Shown: positions 43,927-59,040, counted from the first letter of the stretch. The stretch is 64,000 bases of DNA from Methylorubrum aminovorans (GCF_022179725.1 NZ_BPRC01000007.1:124001-188000), one strand, 5' to 3'. Made by a program: numbers and translations. Notes: a model not told the origin generated them from the letters alone.

Positions 43927-44766
43927 TCAGCGGGCGTCCGCGAGGCGGGCACCGTTGTCGATGGCGGCGTACTTGGTCTTCGCCTCGGTCAGCCACTCGG
44001 CATAGGCCTGCTCGCTGACCACGCGCACGGTGATCGGCATGTAGGCGTGACGGGCGCCGCAGAGCTCGGAGCACTGGCCGTAATAGGTGCCCTCGCGGTC
44101 GGCCTTGAACCACCACTGGTTCAGGCGACCGGGAATCGCGTCGATCTTGCCGCCGAAGGAGGGGATCGCCCAGGAGTGGATCACGTCCTCGGAGGTGACC
44201 TGCACCTTCACGATCTTGCCGACCGGAACGACCATGTCGTTGTCGGTGGCGAGAAGCTTCGGCTGCTGCTCCTCATCGACGTTGGCGTCGAAGGTGAAGC
44301 CGCCCTTGTCGCCCTCGGCCGGGTAGACGTAGGACCAGTACCACGCGTGGCCGACCACCTTGACGACGACGTCGGCCTTCGGATCCGAGAGCTGCGTGCG
44401 CAGGGTGCGGAACGAGGGGATCGCCACCGCCACGAGGATCAGGACCGGGATGATGGTCCAAGCCACCTCGATGGCCGTGTTGTGCGTGGTGCGCGACGGC
44501 GTGGGGTTCGCCTTCTCACTGAACTTGAAGATGCAGTAGAGAATGAGGGCGAGAACGAAGACCGAGATGGCGAAGGCGAGCCAGTGCAGCCCGTGCTCGA
44601 AGTTGAGGAGATCGACGGCCTCGGCCGTGACCGGGACCTGACGGCTCATCTGCCACGGCTCGGGCTGGCCGACACCGGCCGCGAGAGCGGAGGAGGACGA
44701 ACCGAGGAGGGCGCCGAATGCGGCGAGCCCCCACGATGACCGATATTGCGCCTGCGTCGTCCGCAT
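43927..44766 (-). CDS. ctaC: Cytochrome c oxidase subunit II (CuA)
   Basis: 279 residues. A signal-like segment (SSWGLAAFGALLGSSSSALAAG), two membrane helices (LAFAISVFVLALILYCIFKF; VAWTIIPVLILVAVAIP) and a periplasmic cupredoxin domain. The aromatic cytochrome c docking patch GHAWYWSYVYP and the CuA ligands (HSWAIP, CSELCGARHAYMP) are intact. It accepts electrons from cytochrome c. First gene of the ctaCD unit and divergent from fdhD across 255 nt. Confidence 0.96.
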   Translation of the reverse strand: MRTTQAQYRSSWGLAAFGALLGSSSSALAAGVGQPEPWQMSRQVPVTAEAVDLLNFEHGLHWLAFAISVFVLALILYCIFKFSEKANPTPSRTTHNTAIEVAWTIIPVLILVAVAIPSFRTLRTQLSDPKADVVVKVVGHAWYWSYVYPAEGDKGGFTFDANVDEEQQPKLLATDNDMVVPVGKIVKVQVTSEDVIHSWAIPSFGGKIDAIPGRLNQWWFKADREGTYYGQCSELCGARHAYMPITVRVVSEQAYAEWLTEAKTKYAAIDNGARLADAR

Positions 44767-45021
44767 ATCCCCGCTTGGCTCCCCTGATGCCTATGGTTTG
44801 TTTGCCCTTGAATTTGCCGACGAGCGTCGCAAATCCGAGGACTGCCCGACCTTGTCGCGGGCCTTGCCGGTTCCGGCGGGACCGTGTCGCTGCCGGATGG
44901 GCGGTTGCGACGTAGAACCATACTGATCGTAAAACCGCAACCGCAACAGCACGCCCAAGCGTCGCTTGGACGCGGTATCAGGCTTGCGCCACGAGCAATT
45001 TGGCTGCCTCTGGGGATACGG

Positions 45022-45897
45022 ATGCAGGATTTCAGCCGGAAACCTGAAGATGACTTTCGCGGGGAGGGTCCCGCGACGTCGGTCAAGGTCGGAACCCTCG
45101 TCGTCGCCTACGATGCGCCCGAGGCCCGGCCCGACGCCCGGGCGCTTGCCGTCGAGATGCCCGTCAACGTCGTCTACGGCACCGTGCCCTACGCGGTGAT
45201 GATGCTCACGCCGTCCGACCTCGAAGATTTCGCCTACGGCTTCAGCCTCACCGAAGGCGTGATCGAATCCCCCGACGAGATCCGCGGCGTCACCGTCGAG
45301 CCTGCCGAGGGCGGCTTGCGGCTTCTCGTCGATCTTGCCCCAGGGCGGCTGCGCGAGCATCTCGCCCGCAAGCGCGCGATCAGCGGCCGCACCGGCTGCG
45401 GCGTCTGCGGCATCGAGGATCTCGCCGCCCTACCGACCGCCAAGACGCGCTCCGGCCAAGGCTCGCATAAAGGTCCGCAGGTGACGTTGTCGGCGATCCA
45501 GGCGGCACTGACGGCACTGTTCGACCGCCAGACCCTCAACCGGGAGACCCGCGCGGTCCATGCCGCGGGTTGGGCGGGGCTCGACGGATCTCTGCTGGCG
45601 GTGCGTGAGGATGTCGGCCGCCACAATGCTCTGGATAAGTGCATCGGCGCGCTGCTGCGCGAGGGCGTGCGGCCGGACGAGGGCTTCCTCGTCATCACCA
45701 GCCGCTGCTCCTTCGAGATGGCGGAGAAGGCCGCGACGCTCGGCGCCTCGGTTCTGGTGGCGATCTCCGCTCCGACCTCGCTCGCCATCGAGCGGGCGCG
45801 CTGCCACGACATGACGCTGTGCGCCATCGCCCGCTCCGACACGCTCACCGTGTTCTCGGGTCGCGAGCGGCTCGTTCTGACCGGGGAGGGCGGCTGA
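45022..45897 (+). CDS. fdhD: Formate dehydrogenase accessory sulfurtransferase FdhD
   Basis: About 291 residues. FdhD passes sulfur from cysteine desulfurase to the molybdenum/tungsten cofactor of formate dehydrogenase. The Cys pair is in GRTGCGVCGIED (Cys126, Cys129); other signatures are LEDFAYGFSLTEGVI, REDVGRHNALDK and SRCSFEMAEKAA. The start at 45022 (MQDFSRKPED) matches the family; the open frame upstream to 44884 is not protein-like. No formate dehydrogenase gene is adjacent. The convergent neighbour ends 30 nt away. Confidence 0.94.
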   Translation: MQDFSRKPEDDFRGEGPATSVKVGTLVVAYDAPEARPDARALAVEMPVNVVYGTVPYAVMMLTPSDLEDFAYGFSLTEGVIESPDEIRGVTVEPAEGGLRLLVDLAPGRLREHLARKRAISGRTGCGVCGIEDLAALPTAKTRSGQGSHKGPQVTLSAIQAALTALFDRQTLNRETRAVHAAGWAGLDGSLLAVREDVGRHNALDKCIGALLREGVRPDEGFLVITSRCSFEMAEKAATLGASVLVAISAPTSLAIERARCHDMTLCAIARSDTLTVFSGRERLVLTGEGG

Positions 45898-45927
45898 ACC
45901 ATCGCCCCCGCCGCAGCCGATACCGCC

Positions 45928-46983
45928 TCAGTCGGCGGCGCCGGCCTCGCCGGTGCCGCCGGGAACGACCGTCGCCCCGCCGATCACCCGGACGTTCTTG
46001 CGCGGGCCGTCGACCGGCGGATCCTGCCAGCCCTTGCCCGCGGCCGGCGCAGGCTTGGACTCGGCGGACTTGGTGGGCTCCTTCGCGACCTCACCGGTCG
46101 CATCCTTGGCAGGTTCGGGCCTGACGGATTCCTTGGCCGGCTCCGGCCGCGCCGCATTCGCTTTCGGCTCGACTGCCCTGGCCTCCTTCGCATCTGGTTT
46201 CGCCGGCTCTGATCTGGCGGCTGGCGTCATCGCGGAGGATCCAGCGGGGCTGGAACCGAGGGAGGGTTCCGGAGCGGTCGGTGCGATTCGTGCCTGGGAC
46301 GGGAGCTTGGGCGTCGGCGCAGTCTTGGCGGCCGCGCGACGCGGCGTCTCGGAACGAGCGACCGCGACCGGATTGACGCCGAGGGGATTGGCCTCCGGCC
46401 GCGGCGTCGGCGGCACACGTTCGATGCGGGCCTCGCGGGGCGCCGCCCGCTCGCTCCCGAGGGGTGCATTGCGCAGGCCGGGCACCGAGGGGATGTCGGC
46501 GGGCGGCACGATGCGCTCCGCCTCACGGATCGGGCGGCGCGGGCGCATGTCGTCCTCGGTCCAGCCGTAGCCGGGCGCCGCCGGCCGGACGCGCTCCGAG
46601 GGATAATAGACGCCGCCGAGCGGCTCGCGCCCGATCACGTCGCCCTCGCGGCCATCGACCACGAGCCGCAGCCGCTGGCCGCGCGGGCTCGTCGCCTCGA
46701 CGCGGTAGTGGCGCCCGTCGTAACGGGGGCGGGCGATCTCGGTGAAGCCGCGGTCGCGCAGCTCGTCGACGACCTCGCGCGGCGGCAGCAGGCCGTCCTC
46801 CTCGAAGTAGACAGCCCGCGGCGGACCGTAGACCTCGCGGTAGAAGCCCTGAGCGGCAGCGCCCTGCAGACACGCTCCGGTCAGGAACAGGGCGGTCAGA
46901 CCGAATCCGAGTCCGCGACGCAGCGCCGCTCCCTCGCGGCGACCGAGGGCACGAGGGCCGAAGACATGACGGCTCGAAGCCAT
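45928..46983 (-). CDS. Secreted PepSY-like protein with Pro/Ala/Lys-rich tail
   Basis: 351 residues. Signal peptide (GLGFGLTALFLTGACLQGAAAQ), then a small domain (VVDELRDRGFTEIARPRYDGRHYRVEA, LRLVVDGREGDVI) resembling PepSY-like repeats of Hyphomicrobiales. The remaining two thirds is low-complexity, with degenerate PEPAK units near residues 280-320, probably disordered. Function unknown; possibly periplasmic or outer-envelope. The start at 46983 has GAGAGG. The long non-coding region to gltB lies upstream. Confidence 0.78.
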   Translation of the reverse strand: MASSRHVFGPRALGRREGAALRRGLGFGLTALFLTGACLQGAAAQGFYREVYGPPRAVYFEEDGLLPPREVVDELRDRGFTEIARPRYDGRHYRVEATSPRGQRLRLVVDGREGDVIGREPLGGVYYPSERVRPAAPGYGWTEDDMRPRRPIREAERIVPPADIPSVPGLRNAPLGSERAAPREARIERVPPTPRPEANPLGVNPVAVARSETPRRAAAKTAPTPKLPSQARIAPTAPEPSLGSSPAGSSAMTPAARSEPAKPDAKEARAVEPKANAARPEPAKESVRPEPAKDATGEVAKEPTKSAESKPAPAAGKGWQDPPVDGPRKNVRVIGGATVVPGGTGEAGAAD

Positions 46984-47616
46984 AGGACCTCTCGAACCAA
47001 GCTGACTGTGAAGGAAGGTCCCGGGAGCCCGCTGTTGACCGCGGGTCCCCCGGCGTCACGGCAGACGCGATCCCCGCATTCCCTCCGTGTCGGCAACGTT
47101 TTCTAAACGATTGAATGGGGCGAGATTGCGGACCGGCTCGGAACCTGCCACGGGCATCGAAAGGTTTCCGTGCGGCCGGACACGCTGCGCCTGGCGTACC
47201 GAGAGCCGAGCCTCGGCTGCGCTGCGCGAAGTCAAGGCATGTTCAAAAGGCTGGCGGTGGCGGCCGACGGCCCCTTGCTGGAATGAATGAAATCTGGCAA
47301 CGTCCCCCTATAGGACAGCAAGACTGTCCCATTTGTCGCGCTTACCTTTCGTCGTGCTTGGCCGTCGGGCGAGCTTTGGGGATTCATCACGTGATCGACG
47401 TGACGTCCGAACGAGCTGATAAACCGGCGATCGCCAAGGCGATCCGGGCGAACGCCGGCTGAACAGGCCGGGGTTTCAGCCCGCGGGTTGGCGGGCGGTT
47501 CCGGCAGGAAGAACCCCACCAGACCCGACTTGAAAACGATGGCGCCGGCCCGGTCACCGATGGTGTTCGGGCATGAAACATGCTCGCGTGCGGGCAGGGT
47601 CGGAGATCTGCGGACG
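46984..47616. other. Long gap upstream of gltB
   Basis: About 630 bp between divergent genes with no convincing coding frame. It contains the dyad GGACAG-N5-CTGTCC at 47313-47329, directly after a short AT-richer box (CTATA). It probably contains the gltB promoter and leader. I see no tRNA, no clear riboswitch and no NtrC-type TGCACC-N5-GGTGCA site. Confidence 0.5.
47313..47329. promoter_or_regulatory. Dyad in the gltB upstream region
   Basis: GGACAG (47313-47318) and CTGTCC (47324-47329) are perfect inverted half-sites with spacer CAAGA, about 290 nt before the gltB start. Symmetry suggests a regulator site; the regulator is unknown. Confidence 0.35.
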
Positions 47617-52335
<4,719 letters not shown>

Positions 52336-52370
52336 CCAGACGTCACACGGCTGCGTTCTTTCGCGCCATA

Positions 52371-52396
52371 CGGTCGGCGACACGGGCCGCCGACCG
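52371..52396. repeat. Hairpin between gltB and gltD
   Basis: CGGTCGGC (52371-52378) pairs perfectly with GCCGACCG (52389-52396) in the 130-nt gap. It may set relative expression of the two subunits; no T run, so full termination is unlikely. Confidence 0.35.
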
Positions 52397-52465
52397 CCTC
52401 ACAGCGATACGGACAGACGGCAAGGCCGCGTGGTCGAGGGATCCGCGCCTGCGAAGGGTTGATCG

Positions 52466-53899
<1,434 letters not shown>

Positions 53900-53922
53900 G
53901 CCGCGTCGCGTAGAATTAGATG

Positions 53923-53952
53923 GGGCCATCGCCGGAAGGCGGTGGCCCTTTT
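53923..53952 (+). terminator. Rho-independent terminator after gltD
   Basis: GGGCCATCGCC (53923-53933) pairs with GGCGGTGGCCC (53938-53948), 11 bp with one G-T pair, tetraloop GGAA, followed by TTTT. It ends the gltBD transcript 24 nt after the stop. Confidence 0.88.
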
Positions 53953-53971
53953 CGTTGGATCCTACGGGCGG

Positions 53972-54757
53972 TCAGCGAGACGCGCCGCCGGACCCGGTCG
54001 GGTCGCGCACGTCCCATAGGTAACCCGATCCGTCGCGGGTGATCCGGCCGCGGGTCGCGAGATGCATCCCGGCGACATCCAGCCCCTCGGCGGCGGCGCG
54101 GTCCAGGATACGGCGGCGGGTGGCGATCGCCTCCGCCGGGTCGGCGTCCCAGATCACGGTCCAGTCCGGATGCGGCATCTGCAGCACGCGCGAGTGCAGG
54201 ATGTCGCCCCAGATCAGCAGTCGCTCCGGCCCATCCTCGATCAGCACGCCGGCATGGCCCGGCGTGTGCCCCGGCAGCGGCAGGAACGAGACGCCGGGGG
54301 CGAGCTCCGCCCCGCCGGAGACTCGGCGCACCCGGCCGGCATAGGCCGCCAGCACGGCCTGCGCGGTGTCGAAGAAGACGGCCATCGCGGCGGGCGCCCG
54401 AGACCGGGCGCCTTCGTCCGACCAGAAGGCCGCCTCCCGCTCCTGCACCAGCAGCTCCGCCCCGGTGAAGCGGGCGCGGCCCTCCGCCGTGAGGAGACCG
54501 CCGGCATGGTCCGCATGGAGATGGGTCAGCCAGACCGTCTCGATCTGATCGGGCGTCACGCGTTCCGCCGCGAGCGCCGCCGAGATCTGGCCGAAATCCG
54601 GGCCGAACACGGTTCCGCAGCCGGCATCGAGCAGCCAGTTGCGGGCGCCTCGCCGGATCAGGAACGCGTTGACCGGCTCCGGCGAGGGTCCGCCCGGCGG
54701 AAGACCGGCCCCCGTGAGCAGGGCGCGCCCAGCCTCGCTGTCGGCGCCTGGGATCAT
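53972..54757 (-). CDS. Metallo-beta-lactamase fold hydrolase, N-terminus uncertain
   Basis: 261 residues from the ATG at 54757. Metal motif HLHADHAGG, then LPGHTPGHAG, WGDILHS and the distal His in GMHLATRG: the family of MBL-fold hydrolases related to N-acyl homoserine lactonases and similar enzymes; substrate unknown. The frame continues upstream for 28 codons (VGAYTVTPLRDGLFPLQPS just before the Met) to a TAA at 54842-54844. This stretch looks like the missing first strand of the fold but contains no ATG, GTG or TTG. The gene may therefore use a non-standard start, be truncated, or have lost its start codon. Confidence 0.78.
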   Translation of the reverse strand: MIPGADSEAGRALLTGAGLPPGGPSPEPVNAFLIRRGARNWLLDAGCGTVFGPDFGQISAALAAERVTPDQIETVWLTHLHADHAGGLLTAEGRARFTGAELLVQEREAAFWSDEGARSRAPAAMAVFFDTAQAVLAAYAGRVRRVSGGAELAPGVSFLPLPGHTPGHAGVLIEDGPERLLIWGDILHSRVLQMPHPDWTVIWDADPAEAIATRRRILDRAAAEGLDVAGMHLATRGRITRDGSGYLWDVRDPTGSGGASR

Positions 54758-54993
54758 GCTCGGCTGGAGCGGAAACAGACCGTCGCGCAGCGGCGTGACG
54801 GTGTAGGCACCGACGGCGGCTCCGAATCCGGTGAACGGAGCTTATGATCCTGACCGGCCTCGTCGCGAAGGCCAGGGACGGCGGCCCGCCGTCATCAGGG
54901 AATCTCTCCCGATTCCGCTTCAACCCGCCCGCGCCGTTGCTTTTGGCCGGCATGACCGGGCGAGGAGGTCGCTCCCCACCCTTCGATGGACCC

Positions 54994-56439
54994 CTATCCC
55001 GGCGGCCAGCGGAAATCATCCGCTCGACCCGGCTGCGGCAGCGGCGCCGCCCCGCGTTGCAGGCTGCGCTCACGGGTGCCGGTGGCATCACCCTCCTGTG
55101 AGCGACCGGTGATCAGCGTCCCGCCCGGCGAGATTTCGGTGCGGCCGAGCGGCACCACCGGTCCCGCGGCGGGCTTGACCGGCAGACTCGGGATGCCGGG
55201 CGGCTCGGGCAGGCTTGGCAGCATCGCGGTGATCTTGCGGTCGATCGCCGCCGTGTCCTCGCTGCCGAGCCCCGCCCCGCCCTCACCGGGCGTGGCTGCG
55301 ACCGCGGCAGCGGGCTGCTCGGAGGGGAGGCCGCCCTTTGCACCCATCAGGCGCTTCAGCTCCACGTCGGCGAAGTGGGCGACCTTGCGCGAGCCGGCGG
55401 CGGTGAAGTGGATGCCGTCGGAGGTGCGCAGCCGCGCCTCCTGGCCGTCCACGTCAGGGCCCGACGCCGTGAAGCGGTTGCGGTCATCGACGAAGCCCTG
55501 CCAGACCTCGGCATAGGATTGGCCGGCCCGCTGCACCCGCTCGCGCACAAGGTCGTTGATCGCCGCGAAGTCGCGACTCAGGCTCTCGCTGCGGACCGGC
55601 GGCAGTCCGACCCAGACCAGCGGCACCTTGTGCTCGGCGAACACCTTCGCCACCGCATCCACCCGTGCGCCGTAGAGCTCGCGCCACTTGTCGGAGAGCG
55701 CCTCGTAACTCTGGTCGCCCTCTCGGATCGCCTGCCGGTCGTTCACGCCGATCATCATCAGCGCGTAGGAGAGGTTGGGCGTGGTCTTGAGGGCATCCTC
55801 GGCGCTCTTGGCCCAATCGACCAGATCCTTGCGCACAAGGCCGCTATCGGCCTTCGAGCGGTCGAGCACGGCGATCTCGGCATTGTCGGAGAACGCCTCG
55901 TCGACCCCCTTGGCGAGGTAGCTTGCGAGCGAGTCTCCGAAGACGGCGATCTGGGTCGTCGGCGCCGTTTTCGGGATCTTGGCCTTGGGCTGCGCCACGG
56001 TGGGGGCAGGGCTCGGCCGGCGGCGGCGGGCGGCGCGCTCCTCATCCGAGCGACCGGTCGCCGTGGGTGCGGGTGCGGGCGCGCGGGGGCGCTGCGGCCG
56101 GGCATAGCCGGGCGTGGGCTGCGGCGGCGGGGTCGGCTGGGCGCGCGGCTGGTCCTCCCACGGCCAGTAGAACTGGCGCGGTGCCTCCTGCGGCGGCGGC
56201 GCCCGGCGGACGGGCGCCCGGCCGTAATCGTCGGCATAGGCGCCCCGCGCCCGGCGGCGCGGGGGCGGCGCAGCGTAGGGATCGGCGGCGGGCGCGTCGT
56301 AGCTGTCGCCCCATTGTGCCGCGGCCGGCTGCGGCAGCACGGACCACGCAGCGGCGAGCGAGAGGACGGCAAGGGCGAGAAGGCCGAGGATCGCAGTCGA
56401 ACGCGGGAGCGCGGTGCGATCGGTCGGGCGACGTGGCAT
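54994..56439 (-). CDS. DUF459 family SGNH hydrolase, secreted
   Basis: 481 residues. Signal peptide or anchor (AILGLLALAVLSLAAAWSVLPQPAAAQ), then a Pro/Arg-rich linker to about residue 160. The SGNH domain follows with block I GDSLASYLAKG, block III MIGVNDRQAI and block V DGIHFTAAGSRKVAHF, as in DUF459 proteins. The C-terminal 110 residues are low-complexity. Probable esterase or acyl transferase acting in the periplasm, perhaps on cell-wall or exopolysaccharide acyl groups. ATG at 56439 with GAGG upstream. mltB and galE lie upstream on the same strand. Confidence 0.87.
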   Translation of the reverse strand: MPRRPTDRTALPRSTAILGLLALAVLSLAAAWSVLPQPAAAQWGDSYDAPAADPYAAPPPRRRARGAYADDYGRAPVRRAPPPQEAPRQFYWPWEDQPRAQPTPPPQPTPGYARPQRPRAPAPAPTATGRSDEERAARRRRPSPAPTVAQPKAKIPKTAPTTQIAVFGDSLASYLAKGVDEAFSDNAEIAVLDRSKADSGLVRKDLVDWAKSAEDALKTTPNLSYALMMIGVNDRQAIREGDQSYEALSDKWRELYGARVDAVAKVFAEHKVPLVWVGLPPVRSESLSRDFAAINDLVRERVQRAGQSYAEVWQGFVDDRNRFTASGPDVDGQEARLRTSDGIHFTAAGSRKVAHFADVELKRLMGAKGGLPSEQPAAAVAATPGEGGAGLGSEDTAAIDRKITAMLPSLPEPPGIPSLPVKPAAGPVVPLGRTEISPGGTLITGRSQEGDATGTRERSLQRGAAPLPQPGRADDFRWPPG

Positions 56440-56599
56440 GCGCGAAGCCTCGATCGAAGGGGAGGGGCGGAAGGACCCCGGAGTTCGACAGGATAACGCG
56501 CGGAAGCCGGCGCGTCTAAGAGTGCCTCACAAACCTCCCGGTCACCGGCCGCGCTCGCTCAGGCAAGGACGGCGCGGCGGGAGTTGTGTGAGAGACGCG

Positions 56600-56638
56600 C
56601 GAGCCTCGTCCTGGATATCCGATCCAGGCCGAGGCTCG
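56600..56638. terminator. Long hairpin downstream of mltB
   Basis: CGAGCCTCG-T-CCTGGAT (56600-56616) pairs with ATCCAGG-C-CGAGGCTCG (56622-56638): 16 paired bases with one mismatch and a 5-nt loop. It lies between the mltB stop and the DUF459 start on the minus strand. No T tract, so terminator, REP-type element or structured RNA are all possible. Confidence 0.55.
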
Positions 56639-56698
56639 GGCTCATTGGTTTTGCATCGTCTTTTCCGAAAGCCGGTGGCCACCTATCGGGACGATGCT

Positions 56699-57880
56699 CT
56701 ATGGCCGCGCCTCCAGCCGCTCCAGCAGGGCCGGCCGAGCGTAGCCGTCCGCCGGCAGACCTTCTCGGATCTGATATTGCCGCACCGCCTCGCGCAGCTT
56801 CGGACCGGCCCGCCCGTCCTGTTCGCCGGCATAGAGCCCTTGGGCGGCGAGTCCGGCCTGAAGGCGCTTGAGACCCGGCCCGTCGAGGCGGACGGCCCCG
56901 CTCGGCCAAGCGGCCGCGAGCGCCGGACCGCCAGCCAGCCGGTCGGCGAGGTGGCCGACTGCGAGCGCGTAGGAATCGGAGGTGTTGTAGCCGCGGATCA
57001 CCTCGAAATTATCGGTGATGAGAAAGACCGGGCTCCCGAGCCCGCCGGGCAGGAACAAGCTCGCCTCGCCGCTCGCCGGCAGGGGCTTGCCGTCGGTGCG
57101 GCGCACGCCACGGGCGGCAAAGCCGGCGAGGGGCCCGCGATAGCGGGTCAGGTCGAAATCCTTCGGCAGGCTGACCTCGTAGCCCCAGGACAGGCCGGGC
57201 TTCCAGCCGAGCGAGCGCAGATAATGTGCGATGGAAGCCAGAGAATCGGCCTCCGAGCGCCAGATGTCGCGCCGCCCGTCGCCATCGAAATCGATGGCCT
57301 CCCGCAGGTAGACCGAGGGCAGGAACTGCACCTGTCCCATGGCGCCGGCCCAGGAGCCGACCATCCGCGCCGGCTCGATGTCGCCGTTCTCGAGGATCTG
57401 GAGGGCTGCCAGCAATTCGTCGCGAAACAGGCTGCCGCGATAGCGGGCGTAAGCGAGGCTCGCCAGCGCCTGGACCGTCGGCAGGGAGCCGGCGCTGGCA
57501 CCGAAATCCGACTCGACGCCCCAGAAGGCCAGCACGACCGAGCGCGGCACGCCGGTCTTCGTCTCGATCGCCGCAAGCGTGCCCGCGAGCCGCTTGCCCT
57601 GCGCCTGCCCCCTGGCGATCCGCGCACCCGACACCGCGCCGACGAGGTAGTCCCAGACCGGTCGGCTGAACTCGCCCTGGCGGCGGGTGCGGGCGACGAC
57701 GTCCGGGTCCGGTCCGCGAAGGTCGGCGAAGGCCGCGTCGAAGGTTTTCTGTGAGATGCCGCGGGCCGCCGCATCGGAGCGCAGGGACGCGACGAAGCCC
57801 GCGAAATCGCCGTCCTGCGCCCGCGCTGGCCCCGCCAGCAGCACGAGCGCGAGGAGGAGGGCAGCGCGGAGTGTGCTCAC
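56699..57880 (-). CDS. Lytic murein transglycosylase, MltB family with peptidoglycan-binding domain
   Basis: 393 residues. Signal peptide (LRAALLLALVLLAGPARAQ), then the MltB-type domain with catalytic Glu123 in AFWGVESDFGA, and SWAGAMGQVQFLPSVYL. The C-terminal 60 residues form a peptidoglycan-binding domain (LQAGLAAQGLYAGEQDGRAGPKLREAVRQYQIREGLPADGY). It cleaves glycan strands to 1,6-anhydro ends in the periplasm. The GTG start overlaps the galE stop (4 nt, 57877-57880). Confidence 0.93.
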   Translation of the reverse strand: MSTLRAALLLALVLLAGPARAQDGDFAGFVASLRSDAAARGISQKTFDAAFADLRGPDPDVVARTRRQGEFSRPVWDYLVGAVSGARIARGQAQGKRLAGTLAAIETKTGVPRSVVLAFWGVESDFGASAGSLPTVQALASLAYARYRGSLFRDELLAALQILENGDIEPARMVGSWAGAMGQVQFLPSVYLREAIDFDGDGRRDIWRSEADSLASIAHYLRSLGWKPGLSWGYEVSLPKDFDLTRYRGPLAGFAARGVRRTDGKPLPASGEASLFLPGGLGSPVFLITDNFEVIRGYNTSDSYALAVGHLADRLAGGPALAAAWPSGAVRLDGPGLKRLQAGLAAQGLYAGEQDGRAGPKLREAVRQYQIREGLPADGYARPALLERLEARP

Positions 57881-58869
57881 CGGCGGTTCCGCTTCACCAG
57901 GGCGTCCTCCCAGGCCAATGCCTGGGCGACGATGGCGTCGAGGTCGTCATGCTTCGGGGTCCAGCCGAGTTCGTTGCGGATGCGGTCGGCGCTGGCGATG
58001 ATCTGGGCCGGATCACCGGGACGGCGGGGCGACAGGCGCACCTCGAAGTCACGGCCGGAGATGCGCTTGACCACCTCCACCACCTCCAAGACCGAGTAGC
58101 CTCGGCCGTAGCCGCAGTTGAGCGTCAGGCTCTCTCCGCCGCCGCGCAGGTGGTCGAGCACGACCATGTGCGCGTCCGCCAGATCCGAGACCTGGATGTA
58201 GTCGCGCAGGCAGGAGCCGTCGCGCGTCGGATAATCGGTGCCGAACACCTCCAGATGCGTGCGCTGACCCAGTGCGGCCTGCGTCGCCACCTTGATCAGG
58301 TGGGTGGCCGCCGGCATCGACTGCCCGGAGCGCCCGCGCGGATCGGCCCCGGCCACGTTGAAGTAGCGCAGGATGCCGTAGGTGAAGCCGTGCGCGGCCG
58401 CCGCATCGGCGAGCATCCACTCGCTCATCAGCTTCGAGCGGCCGTAGGGGTTGATGGGGTTCGTCGCCAGCGTCTCGGGTACGGGCACGATCTCCGGTTC
58501 GCCATAGACCGCGGCCGTCGAGGAAAAGATGAAGTGCCGGACGTTCGTGCGCGCCGCGGTCTCGATCAGCGCCCGCGTCTTCACGGTATTGGCGAGATAG
58601 TAGCCGAGCGGATCGGCGACCGATTCCGGCACCACGATCTTGGCCGCGAAATGCGCGACCGCATCGATCCGGTGGCGCAGGATCGTCTCGGTGACGAGGC
58701 CTTGGTCGGCCACGTCGCCGACGACGAGCCGAACTTCCGGGGGCAGGGCCCAGTCGTAGCCGGTCGAGAGATCGTCGAGAACCACGACCTCCTCGTGCCC
58801 GGCATCGACCAGCGCGAGCACCATATGGCTGCCGATATAACCCGCACCACCCGTGACCAGAACCGCCAT
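57877..58869 (-). CDS. galE: UDP-glucose 4-epimerase
   Basis: 330 residues. Extended SDR fold: NAD motif TGGAGYIGSHM, DDLSTGYDWALP, the catalytic Tyr and Lys in NPYGRSKLMSE, and RYFNVAGADPRGRSGQ. It interconverts UDP-glucose and UDP-galactose for polysaccharide precursors. ATG with GGGGGAG upstream. It is divergent from galU, which makes its substrate, across 171 nt, and translationally coupled to the lytic transglycosylase downstream. Confidence 0.95.
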   Translation of the reverse strand: MAVLVTGGAGYIGSHMVLALVDAGHEEVVVLDDLSTGYDWALPPEVRLVVGDVADQGLVTETILRHRIDAVAHFAAKIVVPESVADPLGYYLANTVKTRALIETAARTNVRHFIFSSTAAVYGEPEIVPVPETLATNPINPYGRSKLMSEWMLADAAAAHGFTYGILRYFNVAGADPRGRSGQSMPAATHLIKVATQAALGQRTHLEVFGTDYPTRDGSCLRDYIQVSDLADAHMVVLDHLRGGGESLTLNCGYGRGYSVLEVVEVVKRISGRDFEVRLSPRRPGDPAQIIASADRIRNELGWTPKHDDLDAIVAQALAWEDALVKRNRR

Positions 58870-59040
58870 CGTCTCCCCCGATTCGTCTCCCGCCGTCCGT
58901 CGGCGGAAGCTTCAAGCCCTGTTTAATGACGAAATCCTGCCAATCACACCCAAGCGGGGCTGTTAGCGGCCGCCCGAGTCCTATTTGATCTCCGTCGATC
59001 AGGGCTTGCCCCGACCAACGCCAAAAACGGGTCCCGCCAC

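Noticed and set aside
45928-46983. TonB-like protein, because of the Pro/Lys-rich segment
   Set aside because: There is no C-terminal TonB domain and the N-terminus is a cleavable signal followed by a PepSY-like domain, so the Pro-rich region is better read as a disordered tail.
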